A DNA stretch of 64,000 nt, taken from Intrasporangium flavum (lineage in GTDB: Bacteria; Actinomycetota; Actinomycetes; Actinomycetales; Dermatophilaceae). This document shows, piece by piece, positions 31,533 through 40,877 of this stretch. The stretch covers positions 124,001-188,000 of the forward strand of contig NZ_MLJO01000010.1 of the NCBI RefSeq assembly GCF_001956915.1, written 5' to 3'. Below the pieces are notes generated by a model. That model searched no databases. It worked only from the letters and a program-made list of their open reading frames with translations, and was not told where the DNA came from. How positions within the stretch are numbered: position 1 is the first letter of the stretch; every line of letters starts with the position of its first letter. The position numbers and the translations under genes were made by a program.

Positions 31533-33332
31533 TCACGCGACGCGTCGGAAGCCGACGAGGGCGACGTCGTCGTGCCGGTCGGGATCGGTCACGGCCTCGA
31601 CGAGGGCATCGAGCACCTCGTCGAGGTCGGCGTCGGCGGGCATGTCGCGGAAGTGCTTCTCGGCCACCCCGCGCAGCCGCTCGAGACCGGTGTCGATCCC
31701 CTCCCCGCGACGCTCGACGAGCCCGTCGGTGTAGAGGAGCAGCACGTCGCCGATGCCGAAGGGCAGGTTGACGACCGGACGCGCGACCGTGCCGATGCCG
31801 TGCAGCGGTGAGCCGTCCTCGACGTAGCGGCCCTCGCCGCTGCGGATCAGCAGGGGCGGCGGGTGGCCGGCGATCGTCATCGAGAGGCTGTCCGAGCCCG
31901 GGTCGAAGAGCACGTACACGGCCGAGGCCATCGGCGTCGGCGCCTCGACGGCCATCAGCCGGTCGACCGCGCGGGCGAGGGCGTCGGGCTCGGGGTGCTG
32001 GGTGGCGAGGACGCGCACGGCCGAGCGCATCCGCGAGCCGCCGAGGGCCGCATCGACGCCACGGCCCATGACGTCGCCGACGACGGCGACGAGCCGTTGG
32101 TCCTCGAGTGCTGCGACGTCGTAGTAGTCGCCGCCGATGTCGGTGCGGCCGGCCTGGCGGTAGACGGCGCCGAAGCCCCAGCCGGGGACGTCGGGCAGCT
32201 CCTGCGGCAGCAACGTCGCCTGCAGCACCGCGGCAGTACGACGCGTCTGCGAGTAGAGGTCGGCGTTGTCGATGGCCAGCCCCGCGCGACGGGCCAGGTC
32301 CTCGGCGAAGACGATGTCCTCGGGCGTGTAGCGCCTCCCGGACTCCGCCGCGACGAACGTCATGACCCCGAGCACCCGGTCGCGCGCCATGAGCGGGACG
32401 GACATGGCGCTGCGCAGGCCGAGCTCGCGGGCGATCCGCAGGTGCTCGTCATCGCGTGCCGAGGCCACGAGCATCTCGTCGGTGACGGTCTCGACGAGCA
32501 GGCTCGTGCCCGACCGGACCACCTCGGAGACCCCACCGGGACGGTCGAGGTCGGGGGGCCAGCGGGTCTCGAGCTCCTTGGCGAGGGCCACCTTCTGCGG
32601 GTCGACGTGCGCGACGGCCAGCGTGCGCAGCACCCCGTCGTCGACGAGCTGCACGGAGCACCAGTCGGCATGCGTCGGCACGGCCAGCGAGGCGACCTGC
32701 CGAAGGGTCTCGCGGTAGTCGAGGCTGCCGGCGAGAGCCTGGGAGGCGTCGGCGAGGAACTCGAGCTGGGCGGCCCGCGACGCGCTGCGCTCCTCGGCCT
32801 GCAGCCGGAGCATCGTCTGGGCGCACATGTCACCGAGGACGCCGAGCACCGACAGCACCTCGGGGTCGGGAGGGCCGACGCGTCCGTCGAACCGGAAGCC
32901 GACGGCGCCGATCGCCTCGTGCGAGGCCGGCTCGAGCAGGGCCAGGGTGACGCTGGAGCGCTCGACGGCCTCGTCCTCGAGGTCGGGGTAGCGCTCGAGC
33001 ATCTGCTGACGGCTCTCGACGACGATCGTCCTGCCCAGCCGGACCGCGTCGGTCATCGGCGTCCGGTGGGCGAGGTCGAAGATCGCCCACTGCCGCACCA
33101 GCCGGGCACTCATGCCGTGGGTCCCGACGAGGCGCAGCCGGTCGGGGCCGTCACGCAGCGCGAAGACCGCCCGCGAGGCGCCGATGACGTCGGACGCGCG
33201 CTCGGTGACGATCTCGGTGAGGTCGTCCATCGTGGCCGCCGCGCCGAGCTGGGCGACGATCCGCGCGAGCGCGGCCAGGCGTGGCGCGACGCCGGGCGTC
33301 ACGCCGCCGGCGCCCGGCTCCGTCGCAGTCAT
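31533..33332 (-). CDS. GAF-domain PP2C/SpoIIE-type serine phosphatase
   Basis: The 599-residue protein has two GAF-like domains: about residues 15-180, and about 195-350 with a YTPEDIVFAEDLARRAGLAI linker helix. The C-terminal SpoIIE/PP2C domain has metal-binding GGDYYDV and GDVMGRGVDAA motifs, then LLLYTDGLVERR and HDDVALVGFR. It dephosphorylates anti-anti-sigma proteins in response to a signal sensed by the GAF domains. The start MTATEP is preferred over an upstream extension overlapping the divergent kinase gene. The neighbours encode the other parts of a partner-switching pathway. Confidence 0.85.
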   Translation of the reverse strand: MTATEPGAGGVTPGVAPRLAALARIVAQLGAAATMDDLTEIVTERASDVIGASRAVFALRDGPDRLRLVGTHGMSARLVRQWAIFDLAHRTPMTDAVRLGRTIVVESRQQMLERYPDLEDEAVERSSVTLALLEPASHEAIGAVGFRFDGRVGPPDPEVLSVLGVLGDMCAQTMLRLQAEERSASRAAQLEFLADASQALAGSLDYRETLRQVASLAVPTHADWCSVQLVDDGVLRTLAVAHVDPQKVALAKELETRWPPDLDRPGGVSEVVRSGTSLLVETVTDEMLVASARDDEHLRIARELGLRSAMSVPLMARDRVLGVMTFVAAESGRRYTPEDIVFAEDLARRAGLAIDNADLYSQTRRTAAVLQATLLPQELPDVPGWGFGAVYRQAGRTDIGGDYYDVAALEDQRLVAVVGDVMGRGVDAALGGSRMRSAVRVLATQHPEPDALARAVDRLMAVEAPTPMASAVYVLFDPGSDSLSMTIAGHPPPLLIRSGEGRYVEDGSPLHGIGTVARPVVNLPFGIGDVLLLYTDGLVERRGEGIDTGLERLRGVAEKHFRDMPADADLDEVLDALVEAVTDPDRHDDVALVGFRRVA

Positions 33333-33399
33333 GCGCACATCTTGGCAGTTGGCCGCGTCGTCGTCCCCGATAACGACGATGGAGTGCCACCATGGACAG

Positions 33400-33822
33400 G
33401 TGACCACGCCGACGGTGGACGGCGACACCGAGCTCGTCCGTCTCGACTTCGGCCCGGACGACCTGCGCCGGGTCCGCGAGGTCGTACGCACGGTCACGCA
33501 GGATCGGGTCCCCGAGCGCGTCGGCGACGCGGAGATGGCGGTGCACGAGGTCGCCGTCAACAGCATCGTCCACGGGGGCGGCCACGGTCACCTGCGCATC
33601 GACGCCCTCGACGAGTCACTCGTGTTCACGGTCGAGGACGACGACGGTGGCGGTTCGGCACCCGTCGTGCGCGAGGCCGACCACCAGGCCGTCAGCGGGC
33701 GCGGGCTGTGGATCGCCGAGAGCCTGACCGACCGCCTCGTCATCGAGTCGACGCCGGCGCGCACCACGGTGCGCCTGCACGTCAACCTCCCGTCGCGACC
33801 CTCGCGCGCGCCCAGCCGGTAA
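33400..33822 (+). CDS. RsbW-like anti-sigma factor (histidine-kinase-fold ATPase)
   Basis: The 140-residue product has the GHKL ATPase boxes: EMAVHEVAVNSIVHGG (N box), TVEDDDGGG (G1) and SGRGLWIAESLTDRL (G2). It would bind and phosphorylate a STAS protein such as the one encoded next, releasing a sigma factor or other target. It is divergent from the phosphatase gene by 67 bases. The GTG start keeps the domain; an in-frame ATG 21 bases upstream is possible. Confidence 0.82.
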   Translation: MTTPTVDGDTELVRLDFGPDDLRRVREVVRTVTQDRVPERVGDAEMAVHEVAVNSIVHGGGHGHLRIDALDESLVFTVEDDDGGGSAPVVREADHQAVSGRGLWIAESLTDRLVIESTPARTTVRLHVNLPSRPSRAPSR

Positions 33823-33855
33823 CGATCGGTCGCGCCGGCGAACGGGCGGCGAGCC

Positions 33856-34185
33856 TCAGTGGACGGCGTGGTCCTCCCGGGGCGAGGCCTCGACGTCGAT
33901 GACCTGGTCGAGACGCGTCAGGCGCACGAGGCGCAGCGACACCCCGTCGCACACGAGGCGCAGCGTCGCGCCGGCGGCACGGGCCCGGTGGTAGAGCCCG
34001 ATGACGGCGCCCAGGCCCGAGGAGTCGAGGAACGTGACGTCGCGCAGGTCGACGACGACGGTGGCGCCGGGCGCCAGGGCGACGGAGTCGAACGCCGCGC
34101 GCACGTCGGGCACGGTGTAGGTGTCGACCTCACCGGCCAGCCGTACGAGGCTGCTGGAGTCCCCCGCCGATACCGAGACGTCCAC
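33856..34185 (-). CDS. STAS-domain anti-anti-sigma factor
   Basis: The 109-residue product starts at a GTG with GGGAGGAG 4 bases upstream, so longer upstream readings are rejected. VSVSAGDSSSLVRLAGEVD begins the STAS fold and VVVDLRDVTFLDSSGLGAV carries the phosphorylatable Ser pair. It converges on the RsbW-like gene. Dephosphorylation by the nearby SpoIIE-type phosphatase would let it capture the kinase. Confidence 0.85.
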   Translation of the reverse strand: MDVSVSAGDSSSLVRLAGEVDTYTVPDVRAAFDSVALAPGATVVVDLRDVTFLDSSGLGAVIGLYHRARAAGATLRLVCDGVSLRLVRLTRLDQVIDVEASPREDHAVH

Positions 34186-34426
34186 GTGACTCCTCCCTCC
34201 CCCCGGACCTTCCAACCGTAGGCCCGCGGACCGGTCGCCGTCACCGGTTTCCGGGCCCCACGTTTGTACCGGCGAGCACGACCGGCTGTGACCCGAGTCA
34301 CAGTCGGGCGCCTGCGTCAACGATCCCGGCCCGTCGCTCGTCGTCCTTGAGAGGGACGGCGCGCACGTCCCTGCTCGTCAGCGTGGACGTGGACCGCCCC
34401 GCAACCGGAAACCTGCCCTGAGGACG

Positions 34427-35239
34427 ATGACCCAGACCGCTCCCCCGACCGCCCGACCCTCCCTCGACGACACCCAGGTGCTCGCCGCCGACCGCACCAG
34501 CGAGCTGCCCGTCACGAAGCCCGAGGACGGCTCCCCTCGCTCGCGCCTGCTCGACCTCTCGCTGACCCAGATCCTCGGCGGCTCGCTGGCCGCCGCCACC
34601 GCGGCCGCCCTCGGTTCGCGGCTCGGCCTGCTCGGCACGATCGCCGGCGCCGCGATCGGATCGGTCGTCACCGCCGTTGCCGCGAACCTCTACACGAACT
34701 CCATGGCCCGGGCACGCGAGGCCATGGTGCTCGCCCGTGCCTACAACCGCGGCACCGTCGCCTCGCGCCGCCCGGAGTGGTGGCGCCTGCCCGACCGCGC
34801 CGGTGCCCGCCGCCTGATCGCGACCACCGGCGCCCTCTTCGCCGTCGCGGCCGCCTTCCTCACCGGAGTGCAGCTGACCACCGGGGCGCAGGTCACCGGC
34901 ACGACGATCGGTCGCAGCGCCGCCGCGGCACCCGTCGTCGAGGCGCTCGGATCCGACGCGTCGGGCACGTCCGGCTCCTCGGGTTCCGACGCGTCCCGGC
35001 AGGCGACCACGAGCCCGACGCCGACGAGCACCACCACCGGCACCCCGGCCCCTGCCGCGACGACCGACGCTCCCGCGTCGGGTGGCGCTGCCGGCAGCAC
35101 GAGCACCGGCGCCCCCACCGGCACCTCGACCTCGGACGCGTCCGCGACCGGCACGACGACCGCCCCGACCGGCGGAACCGACCCGCAGTCGCCCTCGACC
35201 GGCACCCTCCCGGCGAACCCGGCCCAGCCCACACCCTGA
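34427..35239 (+). CDS. Membrane protein with Ser/Thr-rich exterior tail
   Basis: The 270-residue protein has hydrophobic segments at about residues 47-80 (LTQILGGSLAAATAAALGS, LLGTIAGAAIGSVVTAVAA) and 125-150 (RRLIATTGALFAVAAAFLTG). The last 115 residues are almost only Ser, Thr, Pro, Ala and Gly, as in wall-spanning linkers of actinobacterial surface proteins. A short inverted repeat, AGGGACG/CGTCCCT, lies about 60 bases upstream. Function unknown. Confidence 0.7.
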   Translation: MTQTAPPTARPSLDDTQVLAADRTSELPVTKPEDGSPRSRLLDLSLTQILGGSLAAATAAALGSRLGLLGTIAGAAIGSVVTAVAANLYTNSMARAREAMVLARAYNRGTVASRRPEWWRLPDRAGARRLIATTGALFAVAAAFLTGVQLTTGAQVTGTTIGRSAAAAPVVEALGSDASGTSGSSGSDASRQATTSPTPTSTTTGTPAPAATTDAPASGGAAGSTSTGAPTGTSTSDASATGTTTAPTGGTDPQSPSTGTLPANPAQPTP

Positions 35240-35292
35240 CACCCGCAAAGCCGCACGCCCGTCCCCGCCTGACGCGTCGGGCGTCGACCAGC

Positions 35293-36729
35293 TCAGACGA
35301 CGGTGAGCCCGACGGCGCCCGTCGACACGTCGGCCGTCTCGACGCGGACGCGCACCGAGTCGCCCGGCCGCGCCGTACCCGTGGCCTTCGCGACGATCGC
35401 GAGGTCGACGAGCTGCACGACGACCCCCTTGCCGTTGACGTCGACGACGACCGCGTCGAGCACCGCGCCCACCTGGCCGACGAGCTCGGCGGCCTCGACG
35501 GCGTCGGTGCAGGCGCGCTCGACCTGGCCGGCGCGCCGGTCCGAGGCCGACATGACCTCGGGCAGCGCGGCGAGCGCCTCACGCGCCCAGCCCGGCACGT
35601 CGGTACCCGCCGAGAGCGCCTCGCAGACGACGAGACCGAAGCGGTCGACGAGCCGGCGCAGCGGTGCCGTGACGTGGGCGTACGGGTTGGCGACGGCGGC
35701 GTGGAGGGGCTGGTCGGGCACCGCGCCGTCGAACGGCGTGTACCCGGCACCCCGGAAGAGGGTCGTCGCCTCGTGGATCAGCGCCAGGTGCTTGGGGTCG
35801 GCCCGGTCGAGGGTGCGGAGGAACTCGCCGTAGGGCAGGCCCTCGGGCCACGGGACGCCGGCGGCGGCGGCCTGCCGGCGGAACCGTGCGAGGTCGCGGG
35901 GGTCCGGAGTCGGCATGGTCCGCAGGATGCCGACCTTCCCGCGGAGCATGAGGTCGGCGGCGCCCATGCCGGTGAGCAGCGAGATCTGGGCGTTCCAGTC
36001 TTCGGAGGCCAGCAGGGGGCGGTAGGAGATCGTGAACCCGCCCGAGCCGTCCTCCTGGACCTCCTGCTCGGGCATCGGCAGCGAGGCCCCGCCGCGCTTG
36101 CGCTCCAGGGCGATCCGCTTCTCGCCGACCTCCTTGAGCAGCACGAGGACCGCCTCGGCCGTGCCGGCGTCGACCGCGTGCTGCACCTCGACGTAGTCGT
36201 AGCGCCGGACGCTGCGCACCAGGGCGCGGAACACCTCGACCGCGGTGCCCTCACCGTCGGCGTCGAGGGTGATGTCCCACACGAACGCGGGCCGCACCTG
36301 GTCCGGGAGCAGGCTCGCGGCGCCCTCGCTCAGCTCCTTGGGGTGCAGCAGCACCCGCTCGTCGGGGCAGTACACGGTCTGGCCCCGGCGTCGTGCCTCG
36401 GTGTCGACCGCTCCCCCGGCCCGCACGAACGCCGGGACGTCGGCGATGGCGTAGCGCACCCGGAAGCCGTCGCCGGCCCGCTCGATGTGCATCGCCTGGT
36501 CGAGGTCCATCGACGTCGGGGGGTCGATGGTGACGAACGGGACCGCCGTCTCGTCGCGCTCGGGCAGCTGCGCGGCCCCGGCCGCCGCGGCCGCCTCCGC
36601 GAGCACCTCGGGTGGGAACGCGTCGGGCAGCTGGGCCTCGCGCCGGATCTCCTCGAAGCGCGCGGTCAGGGCCTGGGCCACGTCGCCGGGCGTCGGTGCC
36701 GGGCGGAAGACGATGTGTCTCGAGGGCAT
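35293..36729 (-). CDS. RNB-domain ribonuclease (RNase II/R family)
   Basis: The 478-residue protein contains the RNB catalytic domain from about residue 65: VTIDPPTSMDLDQAMH supplies the Asp cluster that binds magnesium, followed by YAIADVPAFV, RGQTVYCPDERVLLHP and later YAHVTAPLRRLVDRFG. It is shorter than E. coli RNase II because there is no N-terminal cold-shock pair; a small S1-like domain may form the C-terminus (VVVDVNGKGVVVQLVDL). It degrades RNA 3' to 5'. The short form is common in actinobacteria. Confidence 0.88.
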   Translation of the reverse strand: MPSRHIVFRPAPTPGDVAQALTARFEEIRREAQLPDAFPPEVLAEAAAAAGAAQLPERDETAVPFVTIDPPTSMDLDQAMHIERAGDGFRVRYAIADVPAFVRAGGAVDTEARRRGQTVYCPDERVLLHPKELSEGAASLLPDQVRPAFVWDITLDADGEGTAVEVFRALVRSVRRYDYVEVQHAVDAGTAEAVLVLLKEVGEKRIALERKRGGASLPMPEQEVQEDGSGGFTISYRPLLASEDWNAQISLLTGMGAADLMLRGKVGILRTMPTPDPRDLARFRRQAAAAGVPWPEGLPYGEFLRTLDRADPKHLALIHEATTLFRGAGYTPFDGAVPDQPLHAAVANPYAHVTAPLRRLVDRFGLVVCEALSAGTDVPGWAREALAALPEVMSASDRRAGQVERACTDAVEAAELVGQVGAVLDAVVVDVNGKGVVVQLVDLAIVAKATGTARPGDSVRVRVETADVSTGAVGLTVV

Positions 36730-36880
36730 GGCGCCACCCTATGCACGCCGCGTCACCGGTGGCGCCGACGCGCCCCGTGCGTCCGCTGCGTCCCGAGGAG
36801 GCGCGGCCGGAAGGCACGGGCGCCAGCGCGCCGTGGGAGGGGTGCGCCACCTTTGCCCCGAAGTGCCTAGGCTGGCCTCC

Positions 36881-37630
36881 GTGCTGATCCTCCTGCCCCC
36901 GTCCGAGGGCAAGACCCCGGCCCGCCGGGGACGACCGCTCGACCTCGGCTCCCTGTCCTTCCCTGAGCTGACGCCGCTGCGCGAGGACACCGTGCGCGCC
37001 GTCGCCGCGATCAGCGCCGAGCCGGGCGCCCCCGAGGTGCTCCGCGTCAGCCCGAACCTCGTCGAGGACGTCGAGCGCAACACGCGGCTGCTCACCGGAC
37101 CGGCACGCGTCGCCGCCGACGTGTACTCCGGCGTCCTCTACAAGGCGCTCGACCTGCCGAGCCTCGACGCCGCGGCCCGCCGCCGCGCCAACCGGAGCAT
37201 CGTCGTCATGTCCGCGCTCTTCGGCGCGGTGCGGCTCACCGACCGCATCCCGGCCTACCGCGTCCACGCCTGCGCCGACCTGCCCGGCATCGGCCACCTC
37301 GAGCGGGTGTGGCGCCCCCACCTCGCGCCCGTGCTCGAGCGCGCCGCCGGCGAGCGCGGCCTCGTCGTCGACTGCCGCTCCAGCACGTACGCGTCGATGT
37401 GGCGACCGCCGGCGCACGTCGCCCGCCGCACGGTCCACGTCACGGTCCCGGGGGCCTCGCACATGGCCAAGCACACCCGCGGCCTCGTCACGCGCGACCT
37501 CGTCGGCCGCGAGGCCCCGCGGACGCCGGAGGCCCTGGCCGACGCGCTGTCCGAGCGTTTCGCGGTGACCCTCACCCCGCCCGAGCGGCCCGGCAAGACG
37601 TGGCAGCTGGCCGCCACCGCGAAGGACTGA
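36881..37630 (+). CDS. yaaA: Peroxide stress protein YaaA
   Basis: The 249-residue product opens with MLILLPPSEGKTPARRG, the hallmark of the YaaA/DUF328 family, followed by conserved YSGVLYKALDL, SALFGAVRLTDRIPAYR and a C-terminal SHMAKHTRGLVTRDLV. In E. coli YaaA lowers free iron and limits Fenton damage during peroxide stress; its biochemical activity is poorly defined. The GTG start is the first residue of the conserved domain. The next gene begins 3 bases after the stop, suggesting co-transcription. Confidence 0.88.
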   Translation: MLILLPPSEGKTPARRGRPLDLGSLSFPELTPLREDTVRAVAAISAEPGAPEVLRVSPNLVEDVERNTRLLTGPARVAADVYSGVLYKALDLPSLDAAARRRANRSIVVMSALFGAVRLTDRIPAYRVHACADLPGIGHLERVWRPHLAPVLERAAGERGLVVDCRSSTYASMWRPPAHVARRTVHVTVPGASHMAKHTRGLVTRDLVGREAPRTPEALADALSERFAVTLTPPERPGKTWQLAATAKD

Positions 37631-37633
37631 TCC

Positions 37634-38725
37634 GTGCTCGACCTCGCGCAGCTCGTCGACCGGGTGGCCCCGATCCTCGTCTTCCTCGTGGCCATCACGC
37701 TCGTCGCCGAGCTCTGCGACCAGGCGGGCCTCTTCGACGAGGCCGCCCACTGGGCCGCGCGCCTGGCCCGCGGTCGGGTCGCCGTGCTGTGGCTGCTCGT
37801 CGTCGCCCTCGCGGTCGTCTCCACCGTCGTGCTCAGCCTCGACACGACGGCCGTGCTGCTCACGCCGGTCGCCGTGACCGTGGCGCGTCAGGTCGGGGCG
37901 CCCGCGCTGCCCTTCGCGATGACGACCCTGTGGCTGGCCAACACCGCCTCGCTGCTGCTGCCGGTGTCGAACCTGACGAACCTGCTGTCCCTGCACCCGT
38001 TCGCGGCGCTCGGCGTCTCCACGTGGGGCTACCTGCGGCTCATGGCCGCCCCCGCGCTCGCCGCGATCCTCGCCACCGTCGCCGTGCTGTGGCTGCTGCA
38101 CCGCACCCAGCTGCGCAGCCGGTACGAGACCCCACCGCGGGCCGAGCCGCACGACCACCTCCTCATGGTCATCACGGCCTGGACCTGCGGCGCCCTCGCC
38201 GTCGCGTTCGTGTCCGGGCTGCAACCGGCCCTCGCCTCGGTCCCCGCCGCCCTGTTCCTCCTCGCGGTCACCTACTGGCGCGCCCCCGAGCTGCTGCGCC
38301 GCATCAAGATGCCCTGGCTGACCGTCATGGGCATCTGCATCCTCTTCCTCGTCGTCGACGCCGCCCTGCGGGCCGGCCTCGAGGAGTGGCTGCGCACGCT
38401 CGTCGGCGAGGGGACGACCGCGACCGCGCTGCTGCGCGTCAGCGGGCTCGGCGCGCTCGCGGCCAACGGGATCAACAACCTGCCGGCCTACCTGGCCCTC
38501 GAGCCGACGGTCGCCGACGCCCCGGCACGCCTCGCGGCCCTCCTCGTCGGCGTCAACACCGGCCCGATCGTCACCATGTGGGGCTCGGTGGCGACCCTGC
38601 TCTGGGCCCAGCGGTGCCGCTCGGCCGGGCTCACGGTCGACGCCGGACGCGTGGCGCGCACGGGCCTGCTCTGCGCGGTCGTCGTCGTCGGCGCCACGAC
38701 GCTCACGCTCGCCGCGACGGCCTGA
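37634..38725 (+). CDS. ArsB/NhaD-type transporter
   Basis: The 363-residue integral membrane protein has about ten hydrophobic segments. Features of the ion-transporter superfamily are SLDTTAVLLTPVAVTVAR and NTASLLLPVSNLTNLL in the first half, and the matching ANGINNLPAYLAL and GVNTGPIVTMWGS in the second half. The inverted repeat of NxTNL/NNxP signatures fits the ArsB arsenite or NhaD sodium exporter groups. There are no ars genes nearby, so the substrate is open. Its GTG start follows yaaA by 3 bases. Confidence 0.82.
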   Translation: MLDLAQLVDRVAPILVFLVAITLVAELCDQAGLFDEAAHWAARLARGRVAVLWLLVVALAVVSTVVLSLDTTAVLLTPVAVTVARQVGAPALPFAMTTLWLANTASLLLPVSNLTNLLSLHPFAALGVSTWGYLRLMAAPALAAILATVAVLWLLHRTQLRSRYETPPRAEPHDHLLMVITAWTCGALAVAFVSGLQPALASVPAALFLLAVTYWRAPELLRRIKMPWLTVMGICILFLVVDAALRAGLEEWLRTLVGEGTTATALLRVSGLGALAANGINNLPAYLALEPTVADAPARLAALLVGVNTGPIVTMWGSVATLLWAQRCRSAGLTVDAGRVARTGLLCAVVVVGATTLTLAATA

Positions 38726-38807
38726 ACGGTTCACGCGTCGCCGAGACCACCTGGCGCGCCGACCCCGAGGTCGCCCGACCGGGGCGACGGCGACCTACAG
38801 TGGGCGC

Positions 38808-39197
38808 GTGCCCGAGGGTTTCGACGACGACTGGTCGGCGACGGTGTGCGCCGTGCTCGACGCGCTCTTCCTCCGCGCGTCCGCGGGCTTCTCCCGGTCC
38901 TCCCCAGCCCACCCGCGTGACGGCGTCGTCGGTGACCTGCTGTGGGAGGCCGACCCGATCCGGTTCCTCGAGCGCTACCCCGCCAGCGGGGTCGTCGAGT
39001 CGTACGGCGGCCAGTGGCCGCCGCCGTGCATCGACTACTGGGTGTACGTCGACGCCACGACGCACCGCGCCCGGCTCTCGACCGAGGGCTCGGGCGTCGA
39101 CTCCCCGACCGTCGAGCTGACCGGCCGTGGCTCCGTCGACGCCGCACGCCTCGCCGCGGTGCTGGGCGAGATCCTCTCCGTCCCGACCGACGGCTGA
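38808..39197 (+). CDS. Hypothetical protein (129 aa)
   Basis: The product is soluble and alpha/beta, with a helical start (DDWSATVCAVLDALFLR) and a strand pattern (GVVESYGGQWPPPCIDYW, YVDATTHRARLSTEG). The last 25 residues form a helix ending SVPTDG. Family not recognised. It sits alone between the transporter and the convergent methionine gene. Confidence 0.6.
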   Translation: MPEGFDDDWSATVCAVLDALFLRASAGFSRSSPAHPRDGVVGDLLWEADPIRFLERYPASGVVESYGGQWPPPCIDYWVYVDATTHRARLSTEGSGVDSPTVELTGRGSVDAARLAAVLGEILSVPTDG

Positions 39198-39249
39198 GCG
39201 CGTCCGGCCCGGCCCGGCGGCTCGCCCGAGCCGGCCCGGTGCGACGGCG

Positions 39250-40443
39250 TCAGCCGAGGGCGCGGCCCAGGTCGTCGACGAGGTCGCGGACGTCCTCGAG
39301 GCCGACCGACACCCGCAGGACGCCGTCGGTGATGCCGACAGCCGCCCGGGCCTCCGGCGCCAGCCGGCGGTGGGTCGTCGTGGCCGGGTGCGTGATGAGC
39401 GACTTGGAGTCGCCGAGGTTGTTGGAGATGTCGATGACCTCGAGGGCGTTCATGAGCGCGAACGCCTCGTCCTTGCCACCGTCGAGCTCGAACGTCACGA
39501 CCGTGCCGGCGCCGAGCATCTGGCGCTTGGCCAGCTCGTGCTGGGGGTGGGACTCGAGGAACGGGTGCACGACGCGCGTGACCCGCGGGTGCGACTCGAG
39601 GAACCGGGCGACCTCGAGGGCGCTGGCCGCCATCCGCTCGACCCGCAGCGACATCGTCTCCAGGCCCTTGACGAGGACCCAGGCGTTGAACGGCGACATC
39701 GACGGGCCGGTGTGCCGCATGAGGTTCTGCACCGGGCCGTCGACGAACTCCTTGGGCCCGAGCACCGCCCCGCCGAGCACCCGGCCCTGGCCGTCGATGT
39801 GCTTGGTCGCCGAGTAGACGACGATGTCGGCCCCGTGCTCGAGCGGCTTGCTGAACACCGGCGTGCCGAAGACGTTGTCGACGACGACCCTGGCGCCGGC
39901 GGCGTGGGCCAGCTCGCTGACGGCGGCGATGTCGACGAGCTCCTGCATCGGGTTGCTCGGGGTCTCGAAGAACACCGCGGTCGTCGGCTCCGACAGCGCC
40001 TCGCGCCACTGGTCGAGGTCGGGCCCGTCGACGAAGACCGTCTCGACGCCCCAGCGCGGGAGGATCTCGTCGAGGATGACGAAGCACGAGCCGAAGAGGG
40101 CCCGCGAGGACACGACGCGGTCGCCCTGACCGAGCAGCGCCGCGAGGGCCACCCACACCGCGGACATCCCCGAGCCGGTGGCGAAGCAGGCCTCGGCCCC
40201 CTCGATCTGCCGCAGCCGCTCCTCGAACATCGTCACGGTCGGGTTGCCGTACCGGGAGTAGACGAAGCGGTCGACATCGCCCTTGAACGCCGCCTCGGCG
40301 TCCTCGGCGGTGTCGTAGACGAAGCCCGAGGTCAGGTACAGGCCCTCCGAGGTCTCCTCGAAACCGCTGCGGGACAAGCCCGCTCGCACGGCGAGGGTGT
40401 CGGGTCGCCAACCCTGGGTCGCGCCCGCGATGTCGGCGCTCAT
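39250..40443 (-). CDS. metZ: O-succinylhomoserine sulfhydrylase
   Basis: The 397-residue PLP enzyme of the Cys/Met metabolism family makes homocysteine from O-succinyl- (or acetyl-) homoserine and sulfide. Landmarks are YSRYGNPT, ATGSGMSAVW, FFETPSNPMQELVDI, VVDNVFGTPV, and YSATKHIDGQGRVLGG with the PLP lysine. The start MSADIAGATQGWRPDTLAVR matches actinobacterial MetZ. It overlaps the rhodanese gene by 4 bases (ATGA), so both are on one message. This pairing is widely conserved. Confidence 0.92.
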   Translation of the reverse strand: MSADIAGATQGWRPDTLAVRAGLSRSGFEETSEGLYLTSGFVYDTAEDAEAAFKGDVDRFVYSRYGNPTVTMFEERLRQIEGAEACFATGSGMSAVWVALAALLGQGDRVVSSRALFGSCFVILDEILPRWGVETVFVDGPDLDQWREALSEPTTAVFFETPSNPMQELVDIAAVSELAHAAGARVVVDNVFGTPVFSKPLEHGADIVVYSATKHIDGQGRVLGGAVLGPKEFVDGPVQNLMRHTGPSMSPFNAWVLVKGLETMSLRVERMAASALEVARFLESHPRVTRVVHPFLESHPQHELAKRQMLGAGTVVTFELDGGKDEAFALMNALEVIDISNNLGDSKSLITHPATTTHRRLAPEARAAVGITDGVLRVSVGLEDVRDLVDDLGRALG

Positions 40444-40853
40444 CCCTGCACCCACGGCAGGCCCGCGACCTTCCAGCCGGACACCGCGCGGTGGCGCTGC
40501 GCGTCGTGCGGCCCCTCGAAGCCCTCGAGCACGTTGCGCGACTGCGCCCAGCCCGCGGCGGTCGCGGCCTCGGCGGCGCTCACCGAGCGCACGCCCGAGC
40601 GGCACAGGAAGTAGACCGGCTGCTCCTTGCCGACGCCGGCCGCGGCCAGGTCGTCGACGAAGCGCTCGTTGACCCGGCCGTCGGGGTAGCTCTGCCACTC
40701 GACGAGCACGACGTCCTTGCCCACCTCGGCGAGGTCGGGCAGCCCGACGTAGGACCACTCGGCACTCGTTCGCACGTCGACGAGCACCGCACCGGGCTCG
40801 TCGCGCAGGGCCGCCCAGGCCTGCTCGGGGGTCACGTCACCGGCATAGCTCAT
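40440..40853 (-). CDS. Rhodanese-like sulfurtransferase
   Basis: The 137-residue protein has one rhodanese domain, with VLVDVRTSAEWSYVG and the active-site loop FLCRSGVRS (Cys at about 84). It would carry persulfide sulfur, plausibly feeding the adjacent MetZ. It is the first gene of the pair and lies 24 bases downstream of the RNase H gene on the same strand; this gap is too short for a SAM riboswitch. Confidence 0.9.
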   Translation of the reverse strand: MSYAGDVTPEQAWAALRDEPGAVLVDVRTSAEWSYVGLPDLAEVGKDVVLVEWQSYPDGRVNERFVDDLAAAGVGKEQPVYFLCRSGVRSVSAAEAATAAGWAQSRNVLEGFEGPHDAQRHRAVSGWKVAGLPWVQG

Positions 40854-40877
40854 GCAGCGAATATCGCACAGCGTCCG

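Noticed and set aside
40854-40877. Possible SAM riboswitch before the rhodanese-metZ pair
   Set aside because: Only 24 bases separate it from the RNase H gene, far too short for any SAM riboswitch.
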